Source: Pelagicoccus sp. SDUM812003
GTDB taxonomy: Bacteria; Verrucomicrobiota; Verrucomicrobiia; Opitutales; Opitutaceae
Reading direction: 5' to 3'
NCBI RefSeq assembly: GCF_031127815.1
Contig: NZ_JARXHY010000004.1
Span: 124,001 to 188,000, forward strand
DNA: 64,000 nt
In this document: positions 34,166-43,527 of the stretch, piece by piece
How the letters are laid out: every line of letters starts with the position of its first letter
Position numbering within the stretch: position 1 is the stretch's first letter
Made by a program: the position numbers and the translations under genes
Notes under the pieces: model-generated
Told to the model about the DNA's origin: nothing
What the model saw: the letters and a program-made list of their open reading frames with translations, nothing else
Database searches by the model: none

Positions 34166-35461
34166 GTGTTTATTTGGATCTACAGGATTCTGTTTCTGCC
34201 ATTGGCCCTACTGAGCTTGCCGGGCTATCTGCTGCATATCCGCAAGCGCGGCGGGTACCGCGACCGTTTTGGCACCCGCTTTGGCAAGGGCTTGAAGGTG
34301 CCGCCGAAAGCTCCCGGGAGGAAACGCATCTGGATCCAGGCGGTCAGTCTGGGGGAGATGCTGGCCATCGAGCCCCTTCTCAAGCGGTTGGAGTCCGAGC
34401 CGGAAATCGAAATCTATCTCACCGTCACCACCAGCACCGGCTATGCCCTCGCCAAGGAAAAGTACGGCCGGCAGGCGGTTGGCATTTCCTATTTTCCCAT
34501 GGACTTCTGGCTGTTCAGCCATCGCGTCTGGAATCGTATCGACCCCGATCTGGCGATCTGCGCCGAGACGGAGCTGTGGCCTGAGCACCTGCAGCAGGCC
34601 AAGCGTCGCGGGGTGCCGTTTCTGCTGATCAACGCCCGTCTTTCGGATCGATCCTTCCGCCGCTCGCTGCAGCTTCGCTGGCTCTACGGCGGTTTCATGA
34701 ATCGCATTTCCCGAGTCTTCGCTTGCTCCGATCAGGACCGCAAACGCTTCATCAAGCTCGGAATGGATCCTGAGCGGGTGGAGACCACTGGCAACATCAA
34801 GGTCGACGTGACCATCGAGCCAATCCTGGACGAGCGGGAGAAGAGCGATCTCAAGGAGAGGCTCGGCCTGGGCTCCGGGTTTCTGTTGCTCGGCTCCTCC
34901 ACTTGGCCCGGGGAGGAGGCGATGCTGCTCAAAGCCTTTCGAGCCCTGCGCGAAACCCAGCCCAGCGCCAGACTGCTCATCGTGCCGCGCCATGGCGAAC
35001 GTCGGGATGAAATCGAAGCGTTGCTGCGTCGCGACGCCTCGGATCTGCGCACCCATTTCAAGTCGCGCGGACTTCCGCAGGGCGAGGTGGATGCGCTGAT
35101 CGCGGACACCCATGGCGAGCTGAGGCAGTTGACCCAGCTGGCCGACCTGGTCTTTGTCGGAAAATCGCTGCCGCCGCACACCGAAGGCCAGACCCCGGTG
35201 GAGTGCGGCATTCTGGGGGTGCCGCTCCTTTTCGGTCCTGGCATGTCAAACTTTCGCAGCATTCGGGCGGGACTGCTGCAGTTTGGAGCCGCTCGCCAGG
35301 TGAACGACGAGCTCGAGGCCTTGGAAACCATCGTCTCTCTCAGTCAGGATGCCGAGTCGCGCAGAAGGATGGGGCAGGGCGGCAAGCGTTGGAAAGAGCA
35401 GAGCCAGGGAGCGGTCGATCGCACCGTGGACGGCATAAAGGCTTGGCTCGCTTCGAAATAG
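34166..35461 (+). CDS. waaA: 3-deoxy-D-manno-octulosonic acid transferase
   Basis: The protein has 431 residues from a GTG at 34166, chosen because AAGGCGGGAG precedes it and the length fits WaaA (about 425). The in-frame ATG at 34004 would add 54 residues without family resemblance. An N-terminal membrane anchor (FIWIYRILFLPLALLSLPGYLL) is followed by WIQAVSLGEMLAIEPLL and YLTVTTSTGYALAKEKYG of the GT-B fold. CAETELWPEHL is the conserved acceptor-side motif. The C-terminal domain has DLVFVGKSL and GHTEGQTPVE-like sequence (PPHTEGQTPVE). It transfers Kdo to lipid A at the inner membrane. Confidence 0.93.
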   Translation: MFIWIYRILFLPLALLSLPGYLLHIRKRGGYRDRFGTRFGKGLKVPPKAPGRKRIWIQAVSLGEMLAIEPLLKRLESEPEIEIYLTVTTSTGYALAKEKYGRQAVGISYFPMDFWLFSHRVWNRIDPDLAICAETELWPEHLQQAKRRGVPFLLINARLSDRSFRRSLQLRWLYGGFMNRISRVFACSDQDRKRFIKLGMDPERVETTGNIKVDVTIEPILDEREKSDLKERLGLGSGFLLLGSSTWPGEEAMLLKAFRALRETQPSARLLIVPRHGERRDEIEALLRRDASDLRTHFKSRGLPQGEVDALIADTHGELRQLTQLADLVFVGKSLPPHTEGQTPVECGILGVPLLFGPGMSNFRSIRAGLLQFGAARQVNDELEALETIVSLSQDAESRRRMGQGGKRWKEQSQGAVDRTVDGIKAWLASK

Positions 35462-35552
35462 GGAGCGTTGCTCGATCCTCTTCCAATAGCGGGCTTCAGG
35501 CCGCGGATACCCACTTGACACTGCCAGCCGAATGGCGATTTATACGGTCTGT

Positions 35553-35789
35553 ATGGCAGACAAATCCGAAAAGTGGTCCGACAACGTAGCAGGCAAGTTT
35601 TACGTAGATGAGCAGTGCATCGACTGCGATCTCTGTCGCGAAACCGCCCCTGACTTTTTTACCCGAAACGACGACGAGGCGTATTCCTTTGTCTTTAAGC
35701 AGCCGGAAAGCCAGGAGGACATCGATCTCTGCATGGAGGCCTTGGAAGGCTGTCCGGTAGAGGCCATTGGCGACGATGGCGACGAGTAG
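35553..35789 (+). CDS. 4Fe-4S ferredoxin
   Basis: The protein has 78 residues from the ATG at 35553; an in-frame ATG at 35532 would add seven residues. The cluster ligands are in CIDCDLCRETAP and the later CMEALEGCPVEAI, giving a single [4Fe-4S] cluster with the last cysteine followed by proline. The acidic composition suits a soluble electron carrier. It stands alone between waaA and the convergent trkH gene, and is followed by a good terminator, so it is probably monocistronic or the end of the waaA unit. Confidence 0.88.
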   Translation: MADKSEKWSDNVAGKFYVDEQCIDCDLCRETAPDFFTRNDDEAYSFVFKQPESQEDIDLCMEALEGCPVEAIGDDGDE

Positions 35790-35813
35790 GACTCCCCACA
35801 GGTAGACTTTTGG

Positions 35814-35847
35814 AAAACGCGGTCCCATCGGGGAGCGCGTTTTTTTG
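35814..35847 (+). terminator. Intrinsic terminator after the ferredoxin gene
   Basis: AACGCGGTCCC and GGGGAGCGCGTT pair as an imperfect G+C-rich stem with a short loop, followed by TTTTTTT. It begins 25 bases after the ferredoxin stop. The run of A residues before the stem could also let it serve the convergent trkH transcript. Confidence 0.7.
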
Positions 35848-35881
35848 TGTCGGGATCCTTTGGGGTCGGCTCAAGAAGGCC

Positions 35882-37357
35882 TCAGGAGAAACGCTTCCAG
35901 AGGGACGGAGAGAACAGGGCCAGGATCGCGTACAGCTCTAGGCGGCCCATGATCATGAGCAGAGACAGGAAGATCTTGGTGTGCGAATGCAGAAATCCGA
36001 AGTTTTCGGTGGGGCCGACCTCGGCGATGCCGGGCCCGACATTGAAGAGGGTGGCGTAGACCACGGAGAGGCAGGTATCCACCTGGTGCGTGGTTTCGAA
36101 AATGGCTACTACAACCATGGAGGAGCTGATCACGCCGCCGATGAGAATAAGGTAGTTGACCACGTCGGCCAGGGGCTGCGGTCCGAGAACGATGCCGTTT
36201 ATCTTGATCTGGCGCACCACCCGCGTGCGGAAGGAGCGCTCGATGCTCAGCAGGCTCATGCGCGCGGCGATGACCACGCGGGAAATCTTGATGCCGCCTG
36301 CGGTGGACCCGGTGCAGCCTCCCAATACCATGAGCAGCAAAAGAAGCATTTGCGGCAGGGCGCTCCATTGGGCGAAGTCCTCGGTGGCGAAGCCGGTGGT
36401 GGTCATGATCGAAACCACCTGGAAGGTGCCGGCGCGGATGGCGTGCTCCGCGTCCCAGGCGGTCCCATCGAGCATGAGGTAGGCGCTCACGAGCGCGGAT
36501 GAGCCGAGCAGGAGGCTGAAGTAGACGCGAAACTCGGTGTTGCGGCGCAGCAGGTGGAACTTGCCGAGGCAGAGGCGCAGGATGAAGAGGAAGTTCAAGC
36601 CGGCCAGGGACATGAAGACGATGGATACCCACTCGATGGCGGGGCTTTGGAAGGCGGCGAAGCTGTCGGTCCGGGTGCTGAAGCCAGCGGTGGAGACCGT
36701 GGTGAAGGAATGGTTGATGGCGTCGAACCAGCCCATGCCGGCGAAGTGGTAGGAAAGGCAGCAGGCGACGGAGAGGCCGAGGTAGACCCAGACCAGTCGC
36801 CCGACGGTGGATTGGATGCGGCTTTCCTCGAACTCGGCCACGGAGCCCGAGGCTTCCCCGGCGTAGAGCATCTTCCCGCCAACTCCGATGAATCCCAGCA
36901 CGGCTACGAAGAAGACCACCACTCCCATGCCGCCGATCCATTGGCTCAAGCAGCGCCAGAACATGATGCTGGGCGGAAAGGACTCCAAGTCGGTGAAGAC
37001 GGAGGCCCCGGTGGTGGTCAGACCGGAGGAGCTTTCGAAAATGGCGTCGGCGAGGGTGGCGTCCGGAAGGGCGATCACGTATGGGACCGAACCCACCAGG
37101 CTGGCGAGCAGCCAGGCGATGCCGATGGTGGCTAGGGCTTCCTTGCGGAAAAACTTCTTGGTGTGGCGGCGGCCGATCCAAAGAAAGGCGGTCGCGGCGG
37201 CCATGGAGATGCCGCAAGCGGTGTAGAACGCCTTGTGCGTGATGGCCGCGTGCTCGGGCGAGTCCATGAAGAACGACACGCCGATGCACAGGAAGAACGC
37301 CATGGCGAGGATCAGCATGGCGACGCCGATGAGCCGTGATACGAGGGGAAAATTCAT
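35882..37357 (-). CDS. trkH: Trk-type potassium uptake protein, membrane subunit
   Basis: The protein has 491 residues and about ten to twelve membrane helices with four pore-loop repeats. Examples are SSGLTTTGASVFTDLESFPPS, NHSFTTVSTAGFSTRTDS, VVSIMTTTGFATEDF and LFNVGPGIAEVGPTENFG, each carrying the TxG filter-like glycine. It is the K+-conducting subunit in the inner membrane. The gene is 58 bases downstream of trkA on the same strand, the expected partner. The usual length is about 480 residues, so the protein is complete. Confidence 0.93.
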   Translation of the reverse strand: MNFPLVSRLIGVAMLILAMAFFLCIGVSFFMDSPEHAAITHKAFYTACGISMAAATAFLWIGRRHTKKFFRKEALATIGIAWLLASLVGSVPYVIALPDATLADAIFESSSGLTTTGASVFTDLESFPPSIMFWRCLSQWIGGMGVVVFFVAVLGFIGVGGKMLYAGEASGSVAEFEESRIQSTVGRLVWVYLGLSVACCLSYHFAGMGWFDAINHSFTTVSTAGFSTRTDSFAAFQSPAIEWVSIVFMSLAGLNFLFILRLCLGKFHLLRRNTEFRVYFSLLLGSSALVSAYLMLDGTAWDAEHAIRAGTFQVVSIMTTTGFATEDFAQWSALPQMLLLLLMVLGGCTGSTAGGIKISRVVIAARMSLLSIERSFRTRVVRQIKINGIVLGPQPLADVVNYLILIGGVISSSMVVVAIFETTHQVDTCLSVVYATLFNVGPGIAEVGPTENFGFLHSHTKIFLSLLMIMGRLELYAILALFSPSLWKRFS

Positions 37358-37415
37358 GGATGCGAAAGCGGGAGGAAGCGAGCGGCGCGCCCAGCGGCTC
37401 GGGAGTGGTTTCGAT

Positions 37416-38777
37416 CTATTTGGTCAGCTTTAGCAGCTCCTTGATGCGGCTCTTGCAGATGATGGCGATGATGGAGTCGCCCGCTTGCAGCACGTCGTCG
37501 CCGGTGGGCGTCTTGGGCATGTAGTTGTGTTCGTGCCCCACCAGCACGCATTCCTTGGGCCAGGCCACGTCGCGAATGCGCTTCCCGGCTACGGCGGACT
37601 TTTCCGCGATGTCGAGCTCGATGATGCAGTTGCTGTCCTGCGCGCCCTGAGCGTTTTCCTCCAGCTCGATGAAGGGCTTCTTGCCGATGTAGCGCAGCAC
37701 CTCGTTGGTGGCCGCCACGCGCGGCGAGACCGCGAGCTCGACGCCGAGCGAGTTGCTGAGCTTTTCAAGAATCTCGATGTAGTCCGCCCGGTTGATGGCC
37801 AGCATGGTGTGCTTGGCCCCGAGCTTGAAGGCCTGCAGGCAGGTCATGATGTTGTCCTCGTCGTCCTTGCGGCAGGCTACGAAGAAGTCGGAATGTCCGA
37901 CCTCCTCCTCTTCCAGGACGCGCAGCGAGGTGCCGTCGCCATGGATCATGGTCACGTTTGGCAGGCGCTCGGCCAGGGACTGGCAGAGTTTCAGGTCCTT
38001 TTCGATGATGCGGATCTTGAAGCGCGGATTGGAGAGCAGGCGGGCCAGCGAGATGGCGATTTCCGAGCCGCTGAGGATGGTGACGGCGATCTTGGCCGAG
38101 CCTTTCGACGAGGGATCGAAGAGGGCCTTGGTCTCGAAAAGGGAATCTGGATGACCGAAGACGGTGACTTGATCGCCGACCTTCAAGGTGGTGTTGGCGT
38201 TGGCGACCAGGTTTTCTCCCTCCCGATTGATCAATCCGATGCGGATGTTTCCGGGCAGACGGAGTTCCTTGAGCGGGATGTTCACCACCTTGGCCCCCTG
38301 CTGGATCTCGATGGACTTCACCTCGATCTGGCCGCGTCCGAAGTCCTCCACTGCGACTCGGCCGGGATTGCGGATGCGTTTGGCGAGTTCCACTGCGGCG
38401 AGGGCTTCCGGATTGACCAGGTGGTCGATGCCGAAGTGGCGCTGGTGATTGATGAGGGAATTGTCCCGGTAGGTGCTATCGTGAGCCCGGGCGAAGGTCT
38501 TTTCCGCCCCGAGAGCCTTGGCGAGCGAGGCGGAGACCAGATTGATCTCGTCGCTGCTGGTCATGGCCAGGAAGAAGTCGCACTTGTTCACCCCGGCTCT
38601 GAGCAGGGCGCTGGCGGAGCTGCCGTTTCCTTTGATCACCCGCGCGTCGATGGTCTCGCTGAGGGCGTCCGCCAGCGTCTCGTCGCGCTCGATGACGGTA
38701 ACGTCATGATCCGCAACGCTTAGGGTTTCGCTTAGATGGGTGCCGACCTCGCCAGCTCCGACGATAACGATCTTCAT
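37416..38777 (-). CDS. trkA: Trk potassium channel regulatory subunit
   Basis: The protein has 453 residues. Two Rossmann (RCK_N) domains are present: residues 1-120 start MKIVIVGAGEVGTHLSETL, with DVTVIERDE at the end of the second strand, and a second copy near residue 230 starts IAVTILSGSEIAISLARLL. The second glycine motif is altered to SGSEI. Each is followed by an RCK_C region (IPLKELRLPGNIRIGLINREGE and KRIRDVAWPKECVLVG). TrkA is a cytoplasmic NAD(H)/ATP-binding ring that gates TrkH. In some bacteria RCK_C domains bind c-di-AMP; whether this one does is not known. Confidence 0.93.
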   Translation of the reverse strand: MKIVIVGAGEVGTHLSETLSVADHDVTVIERDETLADALSETIDARVIKGNGSSASALLRAGVNKCDFFLAMTSSDEINLVSASLAKALGAEKTFARAHDSTYRDNSLINHQRHFGIDHLVNPEALAAVELAKRIRNPGRVAVEDFGRGQIEVKSIEIQQGAKVVNIPLKELRLPGNIRIGLINREGENLVANANTTLKVGDQVTVFGHPDSLFETKALFDPSSKGSAKIAVTILSGSEIAISLARLLSNPRFKIRIIEKDLKLCQSLAERLPNVTMIHGDGTSLRVLEEEEVGHSDFFVACRKDDEDNIMTCLQAFKLGAKHTMLAINRADYIEILEKLSNSLGVELAVSPRVAATNEVLRYIGKKPFIELEENAQGAQDSNCIIELDIAEKSAVAGKRIRDVAWPKECVLVGHEHNYMPKTPTGDDVLQAGDSIIAIICKSRIKELLKLTK

Positions 38778-38875
38778 TGAGAAGAGCGTCTAGGCGATCG
38801 AAGTAGACGGGGCAAGGAAAGCTTTTTGTGGAAAACGAGTAGGCGGAGCGGCGAACCGGCCGTCTCCGAACGCGG

Positions 38876-39304
38876 CTATCTCGTCCCTTTTTTGTACCAG
38901 GCGCCGTCTTCCGCTTGCAGCCAGACGCCGTCGGCGGACTTCTTTCGCAGCTCGGCGGCCCGACCTTGGCCCACTACCGCGGTGGTGAGTCCCAGCTTCT
39001 GAGCCACGATGGTGTAGAGGGCCCGGCGGTCGGCGTTTTCCTCGTTCATCAGCTTGGTCTGTTCCGGGGTGAGCATGGCTCGCTGCTCGAGCAGCCCGTT
39101 TTTGTTTTCTCCCACCAGACCTTTGGTTTTCAGGGCGTCGATCTGGTCGACGCGCTGGAGGATGCGCTGTTTGATGGCCTCTTCGTCGTCGCTTTGGGCT
39201 GAGAGCGGAGCGGTGGAGAAGAGCAGAGCGATGAGGGCGAGAAAGAGAGGGAATCGAACGGTGTTCATGGCTGTTTTGACGGATGGTTGTCTTGGAAAAT
39301 TCAT
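38876..39304 (-). CDS. ydbL: YdbL-family periplasmic protein
   Basis: The protein has 142 residues from the ATG at 39304, whose first bases overlap the stop of the preceding gene in an ATGA; an internal ATG at 39268 gives a more ordinary signal peptide. The signal is followed by QRVDQIDALKTKGLVGENKNGLLE, the core pattern of DUF1318/YdbL. ERRALYTIVAQKLG-like sequence (ADRRALYTIVAQKLGLT) completes the match. In E. coli YdbL modulates the YdbH-YnbE lipid-transport bridge. The operon order ydbH, ynbE, ydbL is the same here. Confidence 0.85.
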   Translation of the reverse strand: MNFPRQPSVKTAMNTVRFPLFLALIALLFSTAPLSAQSDDEEAIKQRILQRVDQIDALKTKGLVGENKNGLLEQRAMLTPEQTKLMNEENADRRALYTIVAQKLGLTTAVVGQGRAAELRKKSADGVWLQAEDGAWYKKGTR

Positions 39305-39537
39305 TGTTCGGTTACGGTGGAGGACGCGGCGTCGATTTCGCTGAAGATGTCGGCCAGCTCCTGTTGAAGCTGAACCTTCAGGTTGATATCGAGATTGAGG
39401 TAGATGGGGTCGAAGGTGCTGTGCGTTCGGACCGAGAGGCAGCCGGAGGCGCTCAGGGCGAGAAGGGCCAGGGTGGCGGCCGCGAGCATCGGTTTCGGCG
39501 AGGGAGTTTCAGGTGGTTTCATAGTCGGAATGAGCAT
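39301..39537 (-). CDS. ynbE: YnbE-family lipoprotein
   Basis: The protein has 78 residues. The lipoprotein signal (ATLALLALSASGCLSV) places the acylated cysteine near residue 33. The mature part THSTFDPIYLNLDINLKVQLQQELADIF matches YnbE. In E. coli YnbE sits in the outer membrane and forms multimers that pair with the C-terminus of YdbH. It lies 5 bases downstream of the ydbH-like gene and overlaps the ydbL-like gene by 4 bases, so all three are translationally linked. Confidence 0.8.
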   Translation of the reverse strand: MLIPTMKPPETPSPKPMLAAATLALLALSASGCLSVRTHSTFDPIYLNLDINLKVQLQQELADIFSEIDAASSTVTEQ

Positions 39538-39542
39538 GGAGT

Positions 39543-42473
39543 CTAAAGGGAATTGAGTCGAATGAGGAAGTTATAAAGTTCGCTCATGGTGCCGTGCACG
39601 CGCACTGAGATGACCACCGGTAGCGTCATCTCTTCGGTGCGCGCGGAACCGGAGAGCTGCACCCGCAATGGCGTATCGGGATCGTCTTCGGGAAAAAGCT
39701 GGGCGTCGAACTGGTCAATGGTCACGTTTGAGAGCGATCGTTCGACGATGCGTTCCGGCTCGATATTCAGAAATTTCAGCACTCGGTCGGAAAGGCTGGG
39801 CTTCTGCTTCGGTGCGTTGGGATCGGAATCGGTCAGCAATCCCTCCGCGTGGTAGCTCAGCGTGGCCGTCTCTCCGCTGGGAAGCTGCAGGTGGCCTCGT
39901 TGCGGCTCGAACTGCCCATCGCGCAGCCTGAAGGGAAGCCGACCGTTGACGTTTCCTTCCATCTCCCCATCGAAAAGGTCCGCGTAGCGCGACAGCTCCC
40001 CAAGCGAGATGCGCTCAAGCTGGATGCTTCCTGCGAAGTCGGATCCATCGAGTGGCAGCTGAAGGGGGTCGAGGCGAGCGGCTCCGGAAAAGAGCTGGAG
40101 CTGGGCCAGGCGAATGTCCAAGTGTGTCCCGTCGCGAACGATGAAGTCGACCGCGGCTCCCGAGGAGCGCAGATCGCCCGCTTGCAAGGCGTCGATGCGC
40201 AAGGACGATTGCAGATCGCCACCGTCCAGTCGGGTCAGCGATTCGAGAAGCACGCGACCTTCGATTCCGCTTGCCGAAAGCTGAGAAGGGGGATGGTTGA
40301 AGGATCCATCCGAGAGCTTGAGCGAGAGACTGGCGTCTGCTTCCGCAGCGGAGGCGCGGAACGCTCCCTCCGCTGAAATCGCCGCGGAGAAGGACGCTCC
40401 CATCGCCTGCGGAGCGAATCGGGACAGGAGATCCGAGTGGGCGAAGGTGGCGGGCTCGAGGTGGTAGCTTCCGGTGAGCTGGGCGTCGCTGAGCGGTTGG
40501 GCGAGATGGTGTTCGATGAGAAGGGAAAGCGGAACTCCGTCCAACATGGCGCTTGCGGTCGACGAGCCGCTGATCCCGTCTACAGTTCCTCGATGGGTTT
40601 GGTTCAGGTAGAGCTGATCCAGTCGCAGCGTATCGATGTTGAGGATACCGCAGCTCAGGGCGATTTCGAGCGAATAGTCGCCGCTCTCTTCGTTGGCGAA
40701 CTGAAGTGAACCGCCGCTCCACTGCGCTCGTGCGGAGGCGCTCTCGATCTGGCTGGCTTGCCAATCGATTTTCGCGGTGAGCTTCGAAGCGATCCGTTCG
40801 AAGGAAGCAGGCCCTGGCGTCGTCTCCAACAGCTCGGTCGTGATGTCTGAAAACGCGACCTCTCCCTGTAGCGAAAGGCCCTCGCCGCGCAAGCTTTCGA
40901 ACTGTGTAGAAAGGTTGGATACGGAAAACGTAGCGGTGCCGCGATAGGTTTCCGCGATGGCGTCTTCCGTCGCGTCAATGATGATCTGGAGGTCTCCCTC
41001 CGCGCTCGCTCCCTCCGCGCTGGCGAATAGCTGGGCTGCATCGGAGTTCTTCAAGGTCAGGAGATAGGTGGATTCTCGGTCCCCGATGGAACTGCCCAGA
41101 GAGAGCTCTAGCGGGGCGACGCTTAAGGCCACTGGAAACCCCTCCAGACCTTTGGCGTGGAGGATGGATTGGAATCGAAAATCGATCGGCAGTTCGTCGT
41201 CCTCCGGAATGCCGATGCTCCCTGTTCCGGCTTCCAGTACCGCGTCGCTTGAGCTGCGGAAGCGAATCGGATCCGATGTGAAGGCTATCTGGGAGAAGTC
41301 TCCGGAAAACCGAGTCGAAAATGGGGCTATGGCGTATCCGGAAACAGAAGACGTTTCGAATCTCGCTGCGCCTGAAAGTTGGGGAGATGCTTCATCGTCT
41401 AGCTGCAGGTTCGCTTCCAAGGTGAAGATGCCTTGAGCGGTGTCCTGATCATAACGCCAAGCGATCGGTTGAATCGATTCCACGGATACGCTAGTCGAAT
41501 CTTCGGACCAGAGTTTCAGAGAAAGGGGAGTGTTCGGAACGAGGGCGAAGGTGTCCCACTCGAGACGCTGAGGCGTGGTCTCTAGCTGCGCCTCGAAGCT
41601 GTTCAGGTCGTCGCTATGAACGCTGATCTTGAGTTTCGGGAGCGTGGCGGTCAGATCGTCGTATGAGAAGTCGAGATCCGCTATTTCCAGGGTAGCCGTC
41701 GATTCGATTTGCTTGGCGTCGGAGAAGCGAAGCCCGAACTTTCCGTTTGTCTGCCCCAGGGTATGGATTGACGTATCAGGCAATCGACTACGCCAGTCGG
41801 GTAGGAGCCGGTCGAGTGTTGCGCTAGGGTCGGAAAGCTGAAATTGGGCGCCGATCTGCAGCTTTCCGTCGTTGTCAAGCACCCCATCGAGCGTCAGAGC
41901 GTCTGTGGCGTCAGCGAGCTGGAGGTCGAAGCGAAGCCCTTGCTCGGGCGTTCGGTTGGCTTTCGCATCGAAGGATATTTCCTCTACGCCAAAAGCGCTG
42001 ACCACGGTCAGCGACGCATTTGAAATGCTCAGCGCGTCGAGGGGAATCTGTTGCAAGGGCAGGCTCTGAAGAAACGAGTGGAGATTGTCCGGGCTGAGCT
42101 CGAGGTCGCTTTCTTCATCTCCGTCGGATTCCGGGATGTGGACGCGCGCGCGAAGTCCTTCTATGGTTAGGCCGTCTATCTTGCCCGCTTCCCATAAGCC
42201 ATCGATCGTGTAGTTGATGCGCAATGACTCTATTTGCGCCTCGCCGAACTGTGTCGCCAGAGAGATGCCGCTAGCCTGCGTGGTTTCCAGGGAAAGCTCG
42301 TCGACAGTGAGCTCCACGCTTTCAAAACCCAGTTTAGCGAGCTCGCGCTGCGCCAGGGAGCTCGCGATCGGAGCTCGAAAGATCCAGGCGCCGAGCAGCG
42401 CCAGGAGCAGGGCGATGGCAAAGGCGGCGAGAGATAAGCCGGCTTTTTTGGCGATGGCGGGGAGTCTTTTCAC
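39543..42473 (-). CDS. ydbH: YdbH-like AsmA-family intermembrane protein
   Basis: The protein has 976 residues from a GTG at 42473; a TTG four codons earlier is possible and no ATG lies near. One N-terminal membrane anchor (LSLAAFAIALLLALLGAWIF) precedes about 900 residues of periodic beta-strands, as expected for the long hydrophobic groove of AsmA-like proteins. The end (VVISVRVHGTMSELYNFLIRL) fits the YdbH C-terminal region. The E. coli homologue acts with TamB and YhdP in moving phospholipid to the outer membrane. The identification rests mainly on architecture and on the ynbE and ydbL genes directly downstream. Confidence 0.78.
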   Translation of the reverse strand: MKRLPAIAKKAGLSLAAFAIALLLALLGAWIFRAPIASSLAQRELAKLGFESVELTVDELSLETTQASGISLATQFGEAQIESLRINYTIDGLWEAGKIDGLTIEGLRARVHIPESDGDEESDLELSPDNLHSFLQSLPLQQIPLDALSISNASLTVVSAFGVEEISFDAKANRTPEQGLRFDLQLADATDALTLDGVLDNDGKLQIGAQFQLSDPSATLDRLLPDWRSRLPDTSIHTLGQTNGKFGLRFSDAKQIESTATLEIADLDFSYDDLTATLPKLKISVHSDDLNSFEAQLETTPQRLEWDTFALVPNTPLSLKLWSEDSTSVSVESIQPIAWRYDQDTAQGIFTLEANLQLDDEASPQLSGAARFETSSVSGYAIAPFSTRFSGDFSQIAFTSDPIRFRSSSDAVLEAGTGSIGIPEDDELPIDFRFQSILHAKGLEGFPVALSVAPLELSLGSSIGDRESTYLLTLKNSDAAQLFASAEGASAEGDLQIIIDATEDAIAETYRGTATFSVSNLSTQFESLRGEGLSLQGEVAFSDITTELLETTPGPASFERIASKLTAKIDWQASQIESASARAQWSGGSLQFANEESGDYSLEIALSCGILNIDTLRLDQLYLNQTHRGTVDGISGSSTASAMLDGVPLSLLIEHHLAQPLSDAQLTGSYHLEPATFAHSDLLSRFAPQAMGASFSAAISAEGAFRASAAEADASLSLKLSDGSFNHPPSQLSASGIEGRVLLESLTRLDGGDLQSSLRIDALQAGDLRSSGAAVDFIVRDGTHLDIRLAQLQLFSGAARLDPLQLPLDGSDFAGSIQLERISLGELSRYADLFDGEMEGNVNGRLPFRLRDGQFEPQRGHLQLPSGETATLSYHAEGLLTDSDPNAPKQKPSLSDRVLKFLNIEPERIVERSLSNVTIDQFDAQLFPEDDPDTPLRVQLSGSARTEEMTLPVVISVRVHGTMSELYNFLIRLNSL

Positions 42474-42548
42474 AAGATGCGACAACAGGAGTAACAGTTG
42501 ACTAGTGAAAAGCTCCTAGGTTGCAACTGGATCGAGCAGCGAAACCTA

Positions 42549-43382
42549 TTAGGGCTTGGAAAAATGCTTCCGCATCGCCGCCACCCCGCGGGCGAAGGAT
42601 TCCGCAGGGTCGCCCTCGGGCGCCACGATCGTCGCCGCCTCCCGCGCCGCGGGCCAAGCGTGGTCCATGGCTACGGAGAATCCTGCGAGCTCGAACATGG
42701 GGATGTCGTTGTTGGCGTCGCCGAAGGCCGCTAGCTGTTCGGGGTCGATGCCGAGGTGCTTGACGAGGGCTTCGAGGGCCGAGCGCTTCGAGGTCTTCGG
42801 GTTGGCCTGCTCGAAAATGTTTTTCAAGCTGCGAACCGTGTACAGCTTGCTCTCCTTCAGGAAAGGATCCTTTTCCAGCTCGTCCAGGCGCTCATCCGTA
42901 TCGAAATAGACGACTTTGAAAATGGCCTCTTTCACCACCTCCTCCGGAGTCGTAAGCGTAGGGCGGATACCAGCCAAGTCGCTGTAGTAGTCGATCCAAG
43001 GTCCCTCGCTGAGCGTGTAGATTCCCGAAACGGTGTAGATGGCGATGGCGAGTTCGTTTTTCAGTCCAAACTCGAGAGCGCGGGTCGCGTCGTCCGCGTG
43101 CAGATGAGATTCGAAGATCGTATGGGTGTTCTCGATGTCGGAGGCGTATCCACCCTGAGCGGACACCATGTATTCGATTTGGGGGAGCTTCCTGGCATGC
43201 GGCAGCATGCTCAGATAGTGGCGCCCGGAGGCGAGAATGATATGGACTCCCTGCGCATGGAGTTGCTCGATCGCGGCCCGGTTGGCGTCGCTGATCGACA
43301 GATCGGGAGCGAGCAGCGTGCCGTCAAGGTCGATGGCGACCGCTTTGATCGGAAGGGGTGGCGTTTGCGAAGCTTGGCTCAT
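42549..43382 (-). CDS. Cof-type HAD phosphatase
   Basis: The protein has 277 residues. Motif I is VAIDLDGTLLAPD, motif II is IILASGRHY, and the late motif is LAAFGDANNDIPMFELAG. A C2B cap lies between, as in the Cof/YbiV/YidA group of sugar and coenzyme phosphatases. It acts in the cytoplasm on a small phosphorylated metabolite that cannot be predicted. It sits between the eboF-like gene and the ydbH operon on the same strand, with 145 bases to the former. Confidence 0.88.
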   Translation of the reverse strand: MSQASQTPPLPIKAVAIDLDGTLLAPDLSISDANRAAIEQLHAQGVHIILASGRHYLSMLPHARKLPQIEYMVSAQGGYASDIENTHTIFESHLHADDATRALEFGLKNELAIAIYTVSGIYTLSEGPWIDYYSDLAGIRPTLTTPEEVVKEAIFKVVYFDTDERLDELEKDPFLKESKLYTVRSLKNIFEQANPKTSKRSALEALVKHLGIDPEQLAAFGDANNDIPMFELAGFSVAMDHAWPAAREAATIVAPEGDPAESFARGVAAMRKHFSKP

Positions 43383-43527
43383 ATCGGCCGCGAATTCAGG
43401 CCGAAGCCCGCCAACGGCGCGAGAAAATACCTTTGCCGACCCGCAATTGTAAGCAAACCGATTGCAACTCGTTTTCGCAACGTGGCGAAAAAGCGTTGCT
43501 CGCCAAGCCGCTCCGATGGAGCGGTCG

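Noticed and set aside
43472-43491. Hairpin TTTTCGC/GCGAAAA downstream of the eboF-like gene
   Set aside because: The stem is A+T-rich with no T-tract following on the minus strand, so a terminator call is not supported.
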